A stretch of DNA of 64,000 nt from Isochrysis galbana (GCA_018136815.1 CM030937.1:442553-506552); one strand, 5' to 3'. Shown: positions 21,618-33,431, counted from the stretch's first letter. The notes: generated by a model not told the origin, from the sequence alone. Program-made: numbers and translations.

Positions 21618-22798
21618 GAAGAGACCGCGCCGCCGACCACTAGCGTTAAAGTAGGGTGCGTCGCTTATCCATCATAAAAAAAAAGGAATTCTGAAAGAAG
21701 GGCGGCGTACCAGGGGCCAGGGGGTAGAAGTAGTACCTAGACGTATTTAGTAGATATAGCTGTGTAGCCCCAAATCTTCAAGAATTTTTTCTAGGACGAC
21801 TCCTAGAAACTAGGAAGGATGGGCTTTGCTAGGTGAGAGCATGAGCATCATATGTCATATGCTATTTTGGCCTAAAGCCTAAAGGCCTAAACCTAAACCT
21901 GTCGCATCTGCGATCACAACCATCCCGCGAAACTTTCGGCCATGGAGCATCGAGGACCGATCTCGCTCGGAGGCCGGTGATGTTACTGACCGAGCCCATA
22001 TTTCAGCGTCGGTTGCCAGCTGTTGTTACTAAGGAGCATCACAGGAGAGGTCGCGTTGTGCGTTGTGACTGGGTGGGGATACATATGAATATGACCACTA
22101 TGACCGGGCGGTTCTAGCGCATTTGGTCTGTACTGTAGGCGCGACCTTGTTTCTTATTGTTTCACATTGTACAATGACTATTTGTGTACCGAGGGTGGTG
22201 ACTGAACGCTTTTCGACATTTGGACTGGTGGCGATGGGACGCTTTTTTTTCGACTTTCGACCTTTGGGGTCCGGTGACGATTGAATGCTTTTCGACCTTT
22301 GACCTTTGGGGTCCGGTGACGATTGAATGCTTTTCGACCTTTGGTGGTGGTGGTGGTGGCCGATTGAACGCTTTTGGGTGTCGCGTAAATGAACGCTTTC
22401 TCCTCGTGACGCACTCACAAACTATAAATAATAAATAAGTGCATATCATATGAGATTTCCACTGCGGTCCCCGCTCCTACTGATCGAGCCCTATGCTAGG
22501 TGCCTAGATATGTTGCTACTCGTCCTCATCACCATCTCATCCACCGGCTACTAGAGAGGATAATAGTTGTACAAGGCTCCCAACATCAATCGTTGATCTT
22601 GCACACCGACAAGCAAGAGTAACCCGTCGATAAATGAAGGCTTTCCCCCCATACGAAAGCTTCACCCGGTCTCGTTGCCATTGCTGCTGTCGATGGAGAG
22701 AAAGCACGCGGCGCTGTCCATCTCCCACACGCACCCACTCTTCGTGATAGGCATATTCCTTGAATTGTTGGTGAATGGCGAGGCGTCATTCTCACACA
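21618..22798. other. Intergenic with repeat array
   Basis: No gene is supported. Features are an A-run near 21676, a degenerate taggcctaaa-type stretch at about 21865-21900, and the repeat array at 22198-22400. Confidence 0.45.
22198..22400. repeat. Short tandem repeat, GATTGAAYGCTTTTCGACC
   Basis: Four to six imperfect units carry GATTGAA(t/c)GCTTTTCGACCTTT and ggtccggtgac. Two neighbouring units (about 22260-22340) are near-identical. The core is shared with the array at 18722-18870. Confidence 0.75.
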
Positions 22799-24283
22799 TC
22801 AGCTGACGACGCCCGCCTCCGCCGGGAAGTGGCGTAGCCGAATCTGTAGCATCTCCTCGTCGGCAGCACCGAAGGCGTTGAGTGCGCGTACCTTATCCTC
22901 AGGAGAGATGGGCTGCAAGTCGAGCACTTGTAGCTGCTGTAAGCTATGGAGGACGTCCACACGGTAGGTCCGGTGCTCACAGAGCGGGTTGGCATCAAGG
23001 CGCAAGCCGCCCAGTGCAGACAGAGCTTTTAGAGGTTCTACGTCAGCGCTAGTCTTGATGTGATTCGCTGAGAGGTCCACGTGTAGAAGCGCCTTGCACC
23101 CATCTAGCCCGTTTGCGGATACCATCATGTTGCCCGAGGCCGAGAGACCGAGAAGCGCCTCCATCGGCTGTGTGAAGTGAAGCTCGATCAAGCGGTTCCC
23201 GCACACTGAAAGCTCGCGGAGTGTGGGTGGAAGGGGGAGCGGGATACGACCTGAAAAGCGATTGCAAGATAGGTCCAGCTCGTTCAGGAAGTGCAGGCCG
23301 AGGAGGCTGTCTCCTAATCTTTCGACGTCGAGCTCATTGGATGCGAGCTTAAGCTGGCGGAGGGACGTCAAGCGAGAAACCCCCTCCAGTCCGGAGATGG
23401 CGTTGCATGAGGCATCGATCTTGACCAGCGTACTTGCAAGCCCAGCAAATATGCTCGGCCCTGTCAGCCGATTATGGGAGACATCGAGCTGGCAGAGGTG
23501 AATGAGCGTGGCGAGTGGTGCCAAGGACTCCAAACGGTTGTGCGGCAAGAGCACATTGCGGAGCTGCGGCAGCTTTCTCAGAGTGGAGAAGTTGGATATC
23601 GCACCATGTGCAACATCAAGCGTGATAAAAGCCATCCCTACGCCGTCATTCGTCGGTGCCAGCTCGGAAAGCCCTCGCTTCATCATGGGCTCTGATAGTG
23701 CAAGCGGGACTGCGTCGGCGATGGCTTCGCGCAGATTCTGGTAGGCTGTGTTGAGGTCATCATTCACAATGACGACGTCAAAGAATCCGGGCTCATCCTT
23801 CTTAAGCATTTCATTGCGCGCACCGGCTAACCGCTTCAGTATTTTGTCCTCTGTCTCTGTGGCGCGGCCGCGCAGCCGAGCCTCGAGAGCTTCAAATGAG
23901 GGCGGTGCAATGAAGATGTACTTGGCGAGCAGCCCCGACCGTTTAACTTGCTCGGCGCCCTGCACATCGATGTCGAGGATGCAGACGGCGCCTGTGGCGG
24001 TAACCGCGTCGACTGATGACCTGGGAGTCCCGTAAAGCGTCCCGTGCACCCGCGCGTACTCTACGAAGGCACCCTGCTCGATCTGCGCCTCAGCCTCCTC
24101 CAGAGAGAGGAAGTGGTAGTGTGTGCCGTCGAGCTCTCCGGGCCTTGGGCCTCGTGTGGTGACTGAGACGGAGAAGCCAAAGTCTTGCGGCTGGTCTGCC
24201 AGCAACCGCGAGATGAGCGTCCCCTTCCCGACGCCGGAGGGGCCGCAGATGACGACTGCCTGCGGCCGCGGCGCGGTGGCCAT
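22799..24283 (-). CDS. Guanylate kinase fused to C-terminal leucine-rich repeats
   Basis: Residues 1 to about 200 form a full guanylate kinase (ATP + GMP to ADP + GDP). Visible are the P-loop GPSGVGKGT at about 14-22, the GMP-binding region VSVTTRGPRPGE-x-DGxHYHF, EYARVHGTLYGTP, LDIDVQGAEQVK and the FDVVIVND block. Residues about 225-480 hold leucine-rich repeats of the LxxLxLSxNxL type (for example LRQLKLASNEL, LNELDLSCNRF, LLHVDLSANHI), ending in an LRR-cap-like region. Metazoan LRGUK proteins carry LRRs before the kinase; here the order is reversed. No intron or frame break is seen across 494 residues. Kinase activity is likely intact. The LRRs probably provide protein binding, perhaps in a flagellum or cytoskeleton, but that is inference. 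Confidence 0.88.
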   Translation of the reverse strand: MATAPRPQAVVICGPSGVGKGTLISRLLADQPQDFGFSVSVTTRGPRPGELDGTHYHFLSLEEAEAQIEQGAFVEYARVHGTLYGTPRSSVDAVTATGAVCILDIDVQGAEQVKRSGLLAKYIFIAPPSFEALEARLRGRATETEDKILKRLAGARNEMLKKDEPGFFDVVIVNDDLNTAYQNLREAIADAVPLALSEPMMKRGLSELAPTNDGVGMAFITLDVAHGAISNFSTLRKLPQLRNVLLPHNRLESLAPLATLIHLCQLDVSHNRLTGPSIFAGLASTLVKIDASCNAISGLEGVSRLTSLRQLKLASNELDVERLGDSLLGLHFLNELDLSCNRFSGRIPLPLPPTLRELSVCGNRLIELHFTQPMEALLGLSASGNMMVSANGLDGCKALLHVDLSANHIKTSADVEPLKALSALGGLRLDANPLCEHRTYRVDVLHSLQQLQVLDLQPISPEDKVRALNAFGAADEEMLQIRLRHFPAEAGVVS

Positions 24284-24620
24284 CGTCTCCTCCCCCCTCT
24301 TTCCCCGCCGAGAAGCAGGGGCGGTTTCGCCGCGAGGAATACCGGTAGGGGGCCGACATTTTGGGAATTTTTATTTTTAGATATATTGGGCAGTGTCAGT
24401 GGAAGGGGGAAAACGCAAATCTTGAAGCAAACAATAAAGGATACCTTCAGAATTCACAATTCGAAGTTTGAGGAAAAGCTCAAGAAACACGTTTTTCTCA
24501 AGATTTCAAATCCTGAAAAGTGAAAGCTGAAGGGAGTGGAGAAGTGGGGTCCCGGAGCCTCGAGCCTCGCGCCTCGCGCCCTCGCGAGGAGAGGGCGGGG
24601 CGGGGGCACGCTCGGCCGCC
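24284..24620. promoter_or_regulatory. Shared 5' flank of two divergent genes
   Basis: The 337-bp gap separates the start codons of the guanylate kinase-LRR gene (minus) and the SET-domain gene (plus). The part next to the SET gene is GC-rich (cgcctcgcgccctcgcgagg), while the middle is AT-rich. No defined promoter motif is visible; the call rests on position. Confidence 0.35.
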
Positions 24621-25343
24621 ATGGCGACACCGCCGGAGAAGACCTCAGGCCGCAAGGTGGCGTACAGCCTGTCGAGTGGGAGCATGCCGTCGCAAAGGTC
24701 GGCCCGTATCAACCGATCCGTCGACGAGCATGAGCCCGGGGGGGGAGATGGCCCGTCTCAGCGCAGCGGCGCGACATCAGCGACACAAGCAGCACGCCGA
24801 CTGGGTGTCGCAACACATCCGCATCCGCAAGAGCACCGTCCCTACGGCTGGAGGTGGCGCTTTCACCACTGTACCGATCAAGCGGAATGCGCTACTCGGC
24901 TTCTACGAGGGAACGAGGGAAGCCGCTGCCGCATGGACACGCTACCACACGGAGAGCGCTCCGACTACGTCTTTGAGGGCGAATCGGGTGGTCGCGACGG
25001 GTATGATCCCAATGGCCGCCTCCAACTCGAGAGCGGGCAGCTCATCGATGTCCACGGATGGAACGCCGACGATTGGAGGAACCTTGGTGAGGAAGGCATT
25101 CACTAGGTCGGTCAGAGCGCCAATTGGACTCGCTTCATCAACCACGCCCATGGACTCACCAGGAATGCCTCCATCTGCACGAATAATCACACCTACGGGC
25201 GCTCGCATGCCATCTACGCTAGGCGCCCCATCAAGGCGGGTGAAGAGATATTCATCAGCTATGGCGCATCCTACTTTGTGTCGCGCGAGGTCGAGCCGCA
25301 AAGCCCTCAAGTTGAGAGGGAGAAATCTGGTTGTGGAGCATGA
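24621..25343 (+). pseudogene. SET-domain protein gene with broken reading frame
   Basis: SET hallmarks are visible but spread over frames. LLGFYEGT (about 24890-24915) is in one frame; SDYVFEGES (about 24957-24983) is in another. After an in-frame TAG (25104) come NWTRFINHA (25122-25148) and AGEEIFISYG (25235-25264), then TGA at 25341. SET proteins methylate lysines using S-adenosylmethionine; NWTRFINH is the knot/AdoMet-binding motif. The first shift sits at a G8 run near 24738-24745 and could be a base-calling slip. A second near 24940-24955 has no possible intron donor. The final one can be bridged by a putative 29-nt GT-AG intron (25087-25115). Either the gene is decaying, or assembly indels obscure a functional gene. 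Confidence 0.6.
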
Positions 25344-25481
25344 TAGGTCCCCCCCCTCGGTGCGCCTTCCTCTCACTTCGGGCGTCTACCAAGACACACC
25401 ACAATACAAAACAAAGGGATTCCTTTACTTCTACATTCAAAGTCTGACGCAGCCACCCCATTCCTCGCTGCCATCTCTAGC

Positions 25482-25740
25482 TCACTCCTCGTCCCTCGGG
25501 CATCCCACCTCGCGTAGCCACTCCAGTATGTTGTATGTGCGCGTTCCCACCCCTGAGGGCGGCCGCGTACACGCTCTCATCCCACGGACAAAAACGCTCG
25601 CGCAGCCACATGGCCATCGCGAGGTGCCCGTTGAGCACGACCTCACTCAGCAGCGAGACGGACATAGGCACACGAGGGATGGGCACTCCGGCCGACTGGT
25701 ACCACGCAAACACCTCCACCTTTCCACGAATAAATAATGA
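25482..25740 (-). pseudogene. Ankyrin-repeat fragment ('CPWDE' type), frameshifted
   Basis: The minus strand encodes AWYQSAGVP..., NGHLAMAMWLRERFCPWDE and AAALRGGNAHI. After a shift near 25525 it reads ILEWLREVGCPRDEE and then TGA at 25482. This is the repeat style (NGHLxxLxWLRExGCPWDE) of large algal and protist ankyrin families. About three repeats remain, with no credible start. I read this as a 3' remnant of a pseudogene, or the last exon of an unrecognised gene. Confidence 0.5.
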
Positions 25741-26198
25741 CCGCGCCGGTGAGGCTGACGACCTCGAGCAGCCCCTCCTCCCCGTTGCCGCGGCCCTCGC
25801 CGCGCTGGACGAAGTACTGATGGAGACACCGCTGTCGCCGAGGCGACCGCGCCAAGACGACCCAGTATTGCTACATACTGGTCTTCCCGACATTGACATT
25901 AAATGTTTCGCGATGTTTTGCGTATGTTTCGCGTTCGCACCATTTACCCCCCGATGTTTCGCGAAAGTTTTTTCCCGCCGAAACCCCCCCAAAATTCGTA
26001 AAAAGTTTCGCTTTCGCGAAACCCTTACCAGGCCCTACCGGCCAAGCCGGAAAAAATACGTCAATGTGAGGGAGAGTTGGGTCAATGTTGTGGTTTCCCT
26101 CCCCTCCGCAGTCCCCCCCCCCCCCCCTCCCCACGGAACATCCTGGAACCGGAGAATGTTTTTAGACGAAACTTCCCTACGTAGGCCGAGGAGAGAAG

Positions 26199-27427
<1,229 letters not shown>

Positions 27428-28396
27428 TCACAGAGAGGACAACAAAGGATCGGAATTCGAGTTCGAGTTCGCTCCACCCACACCAAAAGCCGGTCGCAGG
27501 CTATTGGTTGGCGTAACATTCGCATTATCATCAAACGAAGGAGCGAGGCGTTGAGCACGTGCACGCCGGCGTCGCGCCCGCTGGTCGAACGAGAGCGATG
27601 TGAAGAAGACTGCAGTCTGCATAAGTATTGAGACTAACAGGGGCAACCATACCTACAGGACAAGGTGAGGTGCACGAGTCAAGTTAGGGAGGTGCGTGTT
27701 GTCCTTGCATTGCATGGAGAAATTCTCTTCATCGGTACATACCGGCCACGTATCATCCTGGAAAAAAATTTGGTTCGTCGCCACCAACGAGCCGCCGATT
27801 ATCATCGTGCCGTACGTGAAATATGACAACGAACCGGAACCCGCCTGGACGCACGTGGAGTACAGTTGTGGGGCAAATTGAATAACCGCGCATGTCGCCC
27901 CAAACCACCCAAAAAACTCCGAAAGGCCGAGCGATAGCTTCGAGCACGGCTTCGTGGTCGTCACAGCCACACTAACACCTATCATCCCTGCGACAAGGAC
28001 GAGCAACACTGCGAAAGCAGCCCGGTGGACCCTGCGATGTGCATCCGGATGAAGGTAGGCCAAGACGCAGCCCATCGTGAAGAGCCACGAGACGACGGCT
28101 GCACACTGCTGGAAGAGGTCCAGTCCGCCAGCGCATGCGACTCCCTTGCTAGCGCACATCTTCAATGTGCGCCATTTGACTGCCACGGTTGATGCGATGT
28201 TGGCACTACCGAAGAGAACGGTGAGGTGGAGCGTTGGAAGCGAGATCCCATCGCTCGATTTATTGCGCACGACCTTGACCGCTTGCGGGATGGGGATGAG
28301 AAGTGTGGCGAGGACGAGGAGTGTGCCCAGCACGACTGCCTCGAGTTTTGGCTGCCAGACGGGATCGCACGTGTTTGAGAAGGCAGAGGGAGCCAT
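27428..28396 (-). CDS. PQ-loop repeat membrane transporter, two exons
   Basis: Exon 1 is 28396-27743 and exon 2 is 27652-27428, with a 90-nt GT-AG intron at 27653-27742 (donor GTATGT). The joined product has 292 residues and the junction reads DDTWP-VWLPLLV. Two PQ-loop motifs are visible: IPQAVKVVRNKSSDGIS (about residues 36-52) and FAPQLYSTCVQAGSGSLS (about 174-191). Seven hydrophobic segments are expected for the family, and the last lies in exon 2. The C-terminus ends with SDPLLSSL, resembling an acidic dileucine sorting signal as found in lysosomal/vacuolar PQ-loop carriers such as PQLC2 and cystinosin. Substrate is unknown. The gene is divergent from the plus-strand gene at 29019. Confidence 0.82.
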
Positions 28397-29018
28397 TGTG
28401 AGAGGGGGGGGGCGGGGGGGGGGGGGGGGACGCAGGGACGGAGGGAGGGAGGGAGGGAGAGAGAGGGAGAGGGAGAGAGGGAGGGAGGGAGGGAGAGACC
28501 GAGGGAGAGAGAGAGAGAGGGAGGGAAGCGAGACGGAGAAAGAGTTAGAAAGAGAGAGAAAGAGAGAGAATGAAAGGGAGCCCTCTCACTTCCCCCCCTC
28601 AGCCCCCCACTCCTTTCCCGCAGCGGACGGCCGTAGGGCGCTCGAGCCGTCCTGCAGTGGCGTTCTACTGTTTACGAATAGGCCTGGCCCCCTCCCTTCA
28701 TCAGGATTCTAGCGGCGTGCTGTGTCTACTAGAATACTCGTCGTGAGTGGGACCGCCCGCCCGCCGTAGAGGTAGAGTACTCCACTCCACTCTACTAAGA
28801 GTAAAGTAGAGATGAAGTAACCTATTCATAGAGCTGCACCATATACAGAGAGAGAGAGACCTCTCCCCTCTGTGAGTGGTGGAGGAGAGGGCGAACGAGT
28901 TCGTTTCAGCGACGGAGTCGTCAGCCCTCGCGCGTCGCACACGACTCTCTCTACCCGGCTGCAAGCGGGACAGGGCTCGGCCCAGCGGGCAGGGAGGACG
29001 CGCAGCCGAGTAGTGGCC
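28397..29018. promoter_or_regulatory. Divergent intergenic region with purine tracts
   Basis: The gap lies between two oppositely directed start codons. It contains a G-rich stretch (28402-28430) and GGGA/GAGA repeats to about 28570, then normal sequence. The plus-strand frame is open from 28872, so the downstream gene may start earlier than 29019. No specific motif was identified. Confidence 0.35.
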
Positions 29019-29972
29019 ATGTGGAAGAGTGGCGCTACCGCCACGATCAATCACAAGCTCGAACTCGAGAGCTCCCCGACCAGCTTTGACCAGAAGATGC
29101 TCAAGTTGATCAGCGGCCCCCAACGCACCCTCCCTTCGCCTGAGAAGCTCGCAAGGCCAGAGCTGCCCACAGTTAGCTGCGAGGCCAATCGGTACAAGGA
29201 GCGTCTGCACAAGGAGCGCGCCGTTGCGCCGCCTAATCTCGAAGGCGGCGACTATATGTTGTTCCCGTTTGTACGTGAGCGTGAGCATGAGGCAGATGTG
29301 CGCGAGCGCGTGGGACTCAACCCAGAGCAGTGGTATGGGAGGACCCGGAAGCCCTACGACACACCGGATACAGTGGGCTCTCTCTTTCTAGACAGCGAGG
29401 TGTGTAGCCGCCAAAGGCCCGGATCGCTGCCGAGTCTGTCATGTTGTGTCGAAATTTCCGCTCAAGTGTGCCCGTGTCACTTCACACCAGTTCACCTCTC
29501 CACACAGATGAAGCGCATCAACGACAAGCGGCGAGAAGACCTTCGCAACTTGAAGCGCCAGTTGAAGGAAGAGCGATCGAAGAGGAAGCAGCTGCAGCGG
29601 TCTGCTTCCGAGGTGGTCTTGGCTGCAAGAGGAGATATTACGCCACAAACGAGCAAGGTGCAATCTGGTATGATGCGCTCATTCTCAACCACTGAAATCA
29701 GCCGGCAACGCACCCGGTTGATCGATGCGCTCTCAGCGAAGGCTCAACGAGAACGGGAGAAAGCGGGGAACTCTTCACCGTCAAAGATTGTGCCCCTGCC
29801 CATCAAGATGGGCGGAACTGGTCTCGGCGAGTACTCGCCTGATGCAAGGCCAACGGCAATCCATCAGCTTCATCCGGCGGCACAAGCACGGAAAGAGGTC
29901 AAGCAGTTGCAAAGGGCGCAGTCGAGGCATGCGTACGGTTTCGGTGTAGACGCAAGTTTCTTCCAGCAGTAG
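29019..29972 (+). CDS. Two-exon coiled-coil protein of unknown function
   Basis: Exon 1 is 29019-29399 and exon 2 is 29508-29972. The 108-nt intron (29400-29507, GTGTGT...CACACAG) is a multiple of three and free of stops, so unspliced RNA would also be readable. The spliced protein has 281 residues. A basic helical stretch (MKRINDKRREDLRNLKRQLKE region) opens exon 2 and probably forms a coiled coil. Other parts are Ser/Arg-rich with short conserved-looking blocks (GLNPEQWYGR in exon 1, SFSTTEISRQRTRL in exon 2). I recognise no family; similar composition occurs in flagellar or cytoskeletal proteins. An earlier Met at 28872 is possible but less likely, because the extra residues look like 5' UTR. 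Confidence 0.6.
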   Translation: MWKSGATATINHKLELESSPTSFDQKMLKLISGPQRTLPSPEKLARPELPTVSCEANRYKERLHKERAVAPPNLEGGDYMLFPFVREREHEADVRERVGLNPEQWYGRTRKPYDTPDTVGSLFLDSEVCSRQRPGSLPSLSCCVEISAQVCPCHFTPVHLSTQMKRINDKRREDLRNLKRQLKEERSKRKQLQRSASEVVLAARGDITPQTSKVQSGMMRSFSTTEISRQRTRLIDALSAKAQREREKAGNSSPSKIVPLPIKMGGTGLGEYSPDARPTAIHQLHPAAQARKEVKQLQRAQSRHAYGFGVDASFFQQ

Positions 29973-30360
29973 TGCAGTGAGGGGAACAGGGGGCGGGAGG
30001 CTTGAGGGTGCATTGACATTAAGGTTGAAACGAGGCCGTTGCTTCCAAAGGTTCAAATTGGGCAAATGTGGCGAGATGTGGCTCGTCCAAGGGAAGCGAG
30101 TAGACAGTAGAGTAGACAGCGACAGCGTGATTGGGTTACGCGAACATGTTGCAAAGTCTAACGACACGCTTTCCGGTTTATGACTGCAACGTGCTTCCCA
30201 TCGTTGTTGGCGCAATCATCTCTATCCCTATCCATATGCACCTACTTACCTTATGGATTGCGCGGGGCACATAAAAAAACTTCTTAATAATCTCGCCGCG
30301 CGCTCGGCCTTGCACTTCTATCCTGTAGCCACGCCCGCTGCCCTTACCACTTCTTCCACT
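29973..30360. other. Spacer, nothing recognised
   Basis: This is the 3' flank of the preceding gene up to the next retroelement hairpin. No gene or RNA was recognised. Confidence 0.35.
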
Positions 30361-30361
30361 C

Positions 30362-30790
30362 AACTAAGTTTAAACTTAGTTCGCCCGTGGGGGGGCACGA
30401 GCCCCCCTCTCTCTCCACTCCTCCCCTACGCGCCTGCCTGCTGCGCCATGGGGGAGGAACCACCCACTCTCCTCGCACATCTGATGGCCTACCAGGAGCA
30501 CACAGCCCTGCTGACCCATTCCTCCCCCCACAGGCCCGCCTGACTTGCCCGCCTTGGCCCGTCGTGGTCGTGGCCAGCCCATCTCTTTGACCAGCCCCTC
30601 CTCCCCCTGTGGTTCTGTGGGCTGATGCGAGGCTGCAGTTGGTGTGTGTGATGAAGTGGAAAGGCCGTGGATGCTCTCAACATGATTGGTACAAAACGAA
30701 GGGGACGTAGGGGATGGAGGGTCACGGACGGGAGAGGCACGCGCGGGCGAGAGCGAGGTCGAGGGGTCGGCCTCGGCTGACGTGAGAGGT
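30362..30790 (+). mobile_element. Retroelement 5'-end fragment with double hairpin
   Basis: It starts with a perfect 20-bp palindrome (aactaagttt/aaacttagtt, 30362-30381), then a G-run/C-run hairpin (ggggggcacgagcccccc, about 30390-30408). Related 5' ends occur at 42979 (plus) and 52336 (minus). The remainder resembles the opening of GC-rich retroelement ORFs. It abuts the 3' part of the minus-strand ORF1 copy that begins at 33456, which suggests stacked insertions. Confidence 0.55.
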
Positions 30791-30807
30791 TGCAACCTCA
30801 GGTCTGG

Positions 30808-31027
30808 TTATTTTTTCAAATGCCCCGCCATGAATCGGCGGCATGGTGCCGCCGCTCCAAGGCCCATAAGGGCCCTGTAGTCCATGGCGTTGCTCACTTC
30901 GCGTTGGCGTTTGCGTTGCTCCGCTTTCGCTTTGTCTTGCTCGCACGTGCATTGGCGAAAACTAATTTGATTCTTGCGCAGATACGAGATAGCCCATGGC
31001 TTATCGTATCCTTTACAGCCCCCCCCC
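30808..31027 (-). pseudogene. ORF1 C-terminal part, distal half of a split copy
   Basis: Reading minus-strand across the copy A insertion, the ORF1 frame continues GGC-KGYDKPWAISYLRK, then QCTCEQDKAKAEQRKRQRE and ends ...MAGHLKK at 30808. The part before the insertion lies at 33431-32161. The TSD of copy A (31007-31023 and 32161-32177) marks the break. Confidence 0.65.
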
Positions 31028-32160
31028 TGAAAAACTATTGTTATAGTTTGACCTATGGAGCGTGCCGCGACCGCTCCCGAGCCCCAGGCGACCCTCGCCA
31101 CCGCGCCCCACCTGGGACGCCCCACGCCGCCCGAGGCGGCTCGTCAGAAAGCCCTCTCAAAGCCCATCCAGCCCATCCAAACCACACCCGCGCAAGCGCG
31201 CGGGGTGGCGAGCACTGGCACCGAACAGGTTGCCACCATGGCTCTGCGTAGCATGCAGGGGGTCTTGGAGACCCCCTCCAACAGTGGGAAACCCTCCCAC
31301 CCCAAGAGCACCTCATGTGGGAGGGCAGCTCAGCTGCCCTCCCCATGGTGGAAACCTCTACCATCAGTGCACCCAGCATGGGAGGGCACTTCACAACCAT
31401 CAATCTCCTACGGAGAGCACCCTAAGCCTCTGTTTTCCATGTTGAGTCACTTCTCGTTTTCACCCCGCTCCTTTGGGCCACAAGAACCTACAACTCAGTG
31501 CCCTGCCTTGGGCACTCCTTCAACACTTGACTCCCTCTCCCACTCTCCCTTCCCTCTACAACCAACCCAAGTAGCACGACCCCCCTCGCCCTCTGTTCAA
31601 AGCACCAAAAATTTCAACTCAAGACTCATGTTGATACACCTCTCGTTTTCACCCCACTCTTGTGGGCCACAATCACCTACAACTCAGTGCCCTGCCTTGG
31701 GCCCTCTTCCAACACTTCACTCCCTCTCCCACTCCCTCTTGGAACTACAAGCAACCCAAGAAGCACAACCCCCCTCGCCCTCTGTTTCAAGCACCAAAAA
31801 TTTCGACTTAAGACAAGAGGGAGGATATGTCTTGAGGCGGCGTCGCTGCCCATGCCTAGCGCAAGGGTATAGCGCCCCCACTCAGACATCTCCTTCCCCA
31901 CAGCTCCTCTCTGAGGAGTTGCTCCTCTCCCTCCCATTAGGCCCCCTTGCCTGCGAGACCAAAATAGGATCCTGGCGTGGGGGGCTGTTTGAGTGTGGAG
32001 GGAGGGGCGCTCCAGCTAGCGCAGGTAGAAAGCTAGTGAAGAGCTGGGTGGCATAAGGGGGAAGGGTGCTTGCGCTTGCCGCGGCAGGGAGTCCTGTCTT
32101 GAGTTAGCGCTAGTTCCGTTCCTTTGCCGCGCCGCGACCCATAAAAATTTGTTAAAATTT
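31028..32160 (+). mobile_element. Non-autonomous retroelement, copy A, with TSD
   Basis: This is a complete copy inserted into a minus-strand ORF1 element. Flanks are tatcctttacagccccc (31007-31023) and tatccattacagccccc (32161-32177), a 17-bp duplication with one mismatch. The 5' hairpin AAACTAT-tgtt-ATAGTTT lies at 31032-31049 and ATGGAGCGTGCC begins at 31055. A long frame (31055-32056, 333 residues) is open, but a second frame (MWEGSSAALPM..., from about 31318) is the one homologous to ORF1 proper (MGCGSSAATPM... in the host element). So the element is a derivative of the LINE that keeps the start of ORF1. The interior has a roughly 190-bp duplicated block, and the last ~330 bp match copies B and C. 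Confidence 0.85.
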
Positions 32161-33431
32161 TATCCATTACAGCCCCCTGGGGCGCCGTGTATGGCGATGT
32201 CGCCCTCGGGTGTCACGCACTCCACCGAGGAGCGGACCGCGTAGTCCAAATTGAAGTTTTCCCCATCGTCAAGGGTCACGTGAAAGGTCCTCGGGAAGCG
32301 GTGGCCTAGGGCCGTCGTGTCCGTGTATACGTAGAAGTGCCAGATCGGGCGTTTACCCGCCTCGACTTTCGTGATTCCCTCGATCGTGGTTTTGACGCGC
32401 TGTTGATTGCCCCTAAGGACATGGAAGCCTTCACGCTCCAGTGCGCTAGCCAAATGTCGAGTTTTGGTTTTGTACGCCTTAATCGGGTCGAAAATGCGGA
32501 AAACGATGTACGTGGCGACCTCCTTGAGGGAGGACCGGACCGCGCTAGATTTGCGTGGTGCTGAATCGGCTAGCTCGCCGTAGGTGACTCCAAATTCGTG
32601 CGGGATTCCCGAGAGTACCGTCTTAAGTTTGTCGCCGTATGCGGCCTTGAATTGATTGTGTGCATCGTCGTCGACGTAGAAGATCCATGGGCCCTTTCGG
32701 CCCTTGTCCATCCCGTCTGGCGTGGCATCTAGGCCTTCCAGCCTGGAGAGTAGGAATTTCATGAATGTTGCTACATCTTCACTCTTAATGTCCTTTTTGT
32801 CCTCAGCTAGCTGAGCTAGCTGAATGAAAAAAGGGGTGTCTTCGGGTTCTTCTTCCTCCTCTGGTGGAGGGGAGGCGAATGAGGTGTTGTTGTTGGGAGT
32901 CGGCATCGGGTCTGACTGTGGGTCGGCCCGCTTGCGCGACTGTGGCTGAAGCTGTTGGGTTGGTGGCTGCTGAGCTTGCTTGTGTGGCTCTTTCCCCTTG
33001 TGTCCGTGCGCGGCTTGAGCATAGGATTTTGCTGTGGGATTTGTTTGTTGGTTGGAGGGAGCAAAAGCTCCAAGAATTGATTGTTGTGTCATGTGCCCGC
33101 CCCCGAGGGGTGCACAGGTGGTAGGAGTTACCGCCATGGGGGTGGCAGCAGAGCTGCCACACCCCATGGGGAGTCCTTGAGTGGGTGGCTGTCCGGCGGC
33201 GATGGTGTTCTGAGCCTAGGTCTGGCTGTGTTGGTCTGCAGGGAACAGGGTTTTGCCTGCTCCCTGCTTCTGTGGCTGCCTGGGAGGCGAGGGTGGCGGG
33301 GCCATCTCGACGTCGGTGTCGGGCGGTGCGGAGGCCTGCGAGCGCTTCGGCTCCGGCGGCTTGGGGCGGCCCCGTTGGGGCGTCGTGGCTGCGGGGGGCT
33401 GGGAGAGGGGAGCGGTCGGCGCGCGCTCCAT
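32161..33431 (-). pseudogene. LINE ORF1-type protein, proximal part
   Basis: The frame starts with ATG GAG CGC GCG at 33431, meets a single in-frame TAG at 33216-33218, and continues open to the copy A insertion at 32177. It has a Pro/Gln-rich N-terminus, an acidic PPPEEEEEPED stretch, then a globular part: KGPWIFYVDDDAHNQFKAAYGD, a helical block (SLKEVATYIVFRIFD...) and HVLRGNQQRVK ... WHFYVYTD. This globular region aligns with the protein at 59130-59626. It does not resemble a standard RRM or L1 ORF1 that I can name. The likely role is RNA binding for the retrotransposon, by position. Confidence 0.7.

Noticed and set aside
31055..32056. 333-residue ORF of copy A as a genuine new protein
   Set aside because: The frame homologous to ORF1 is a different one; the long frame is probably kept open by composition, though its presence in copy B leaves some doubt.
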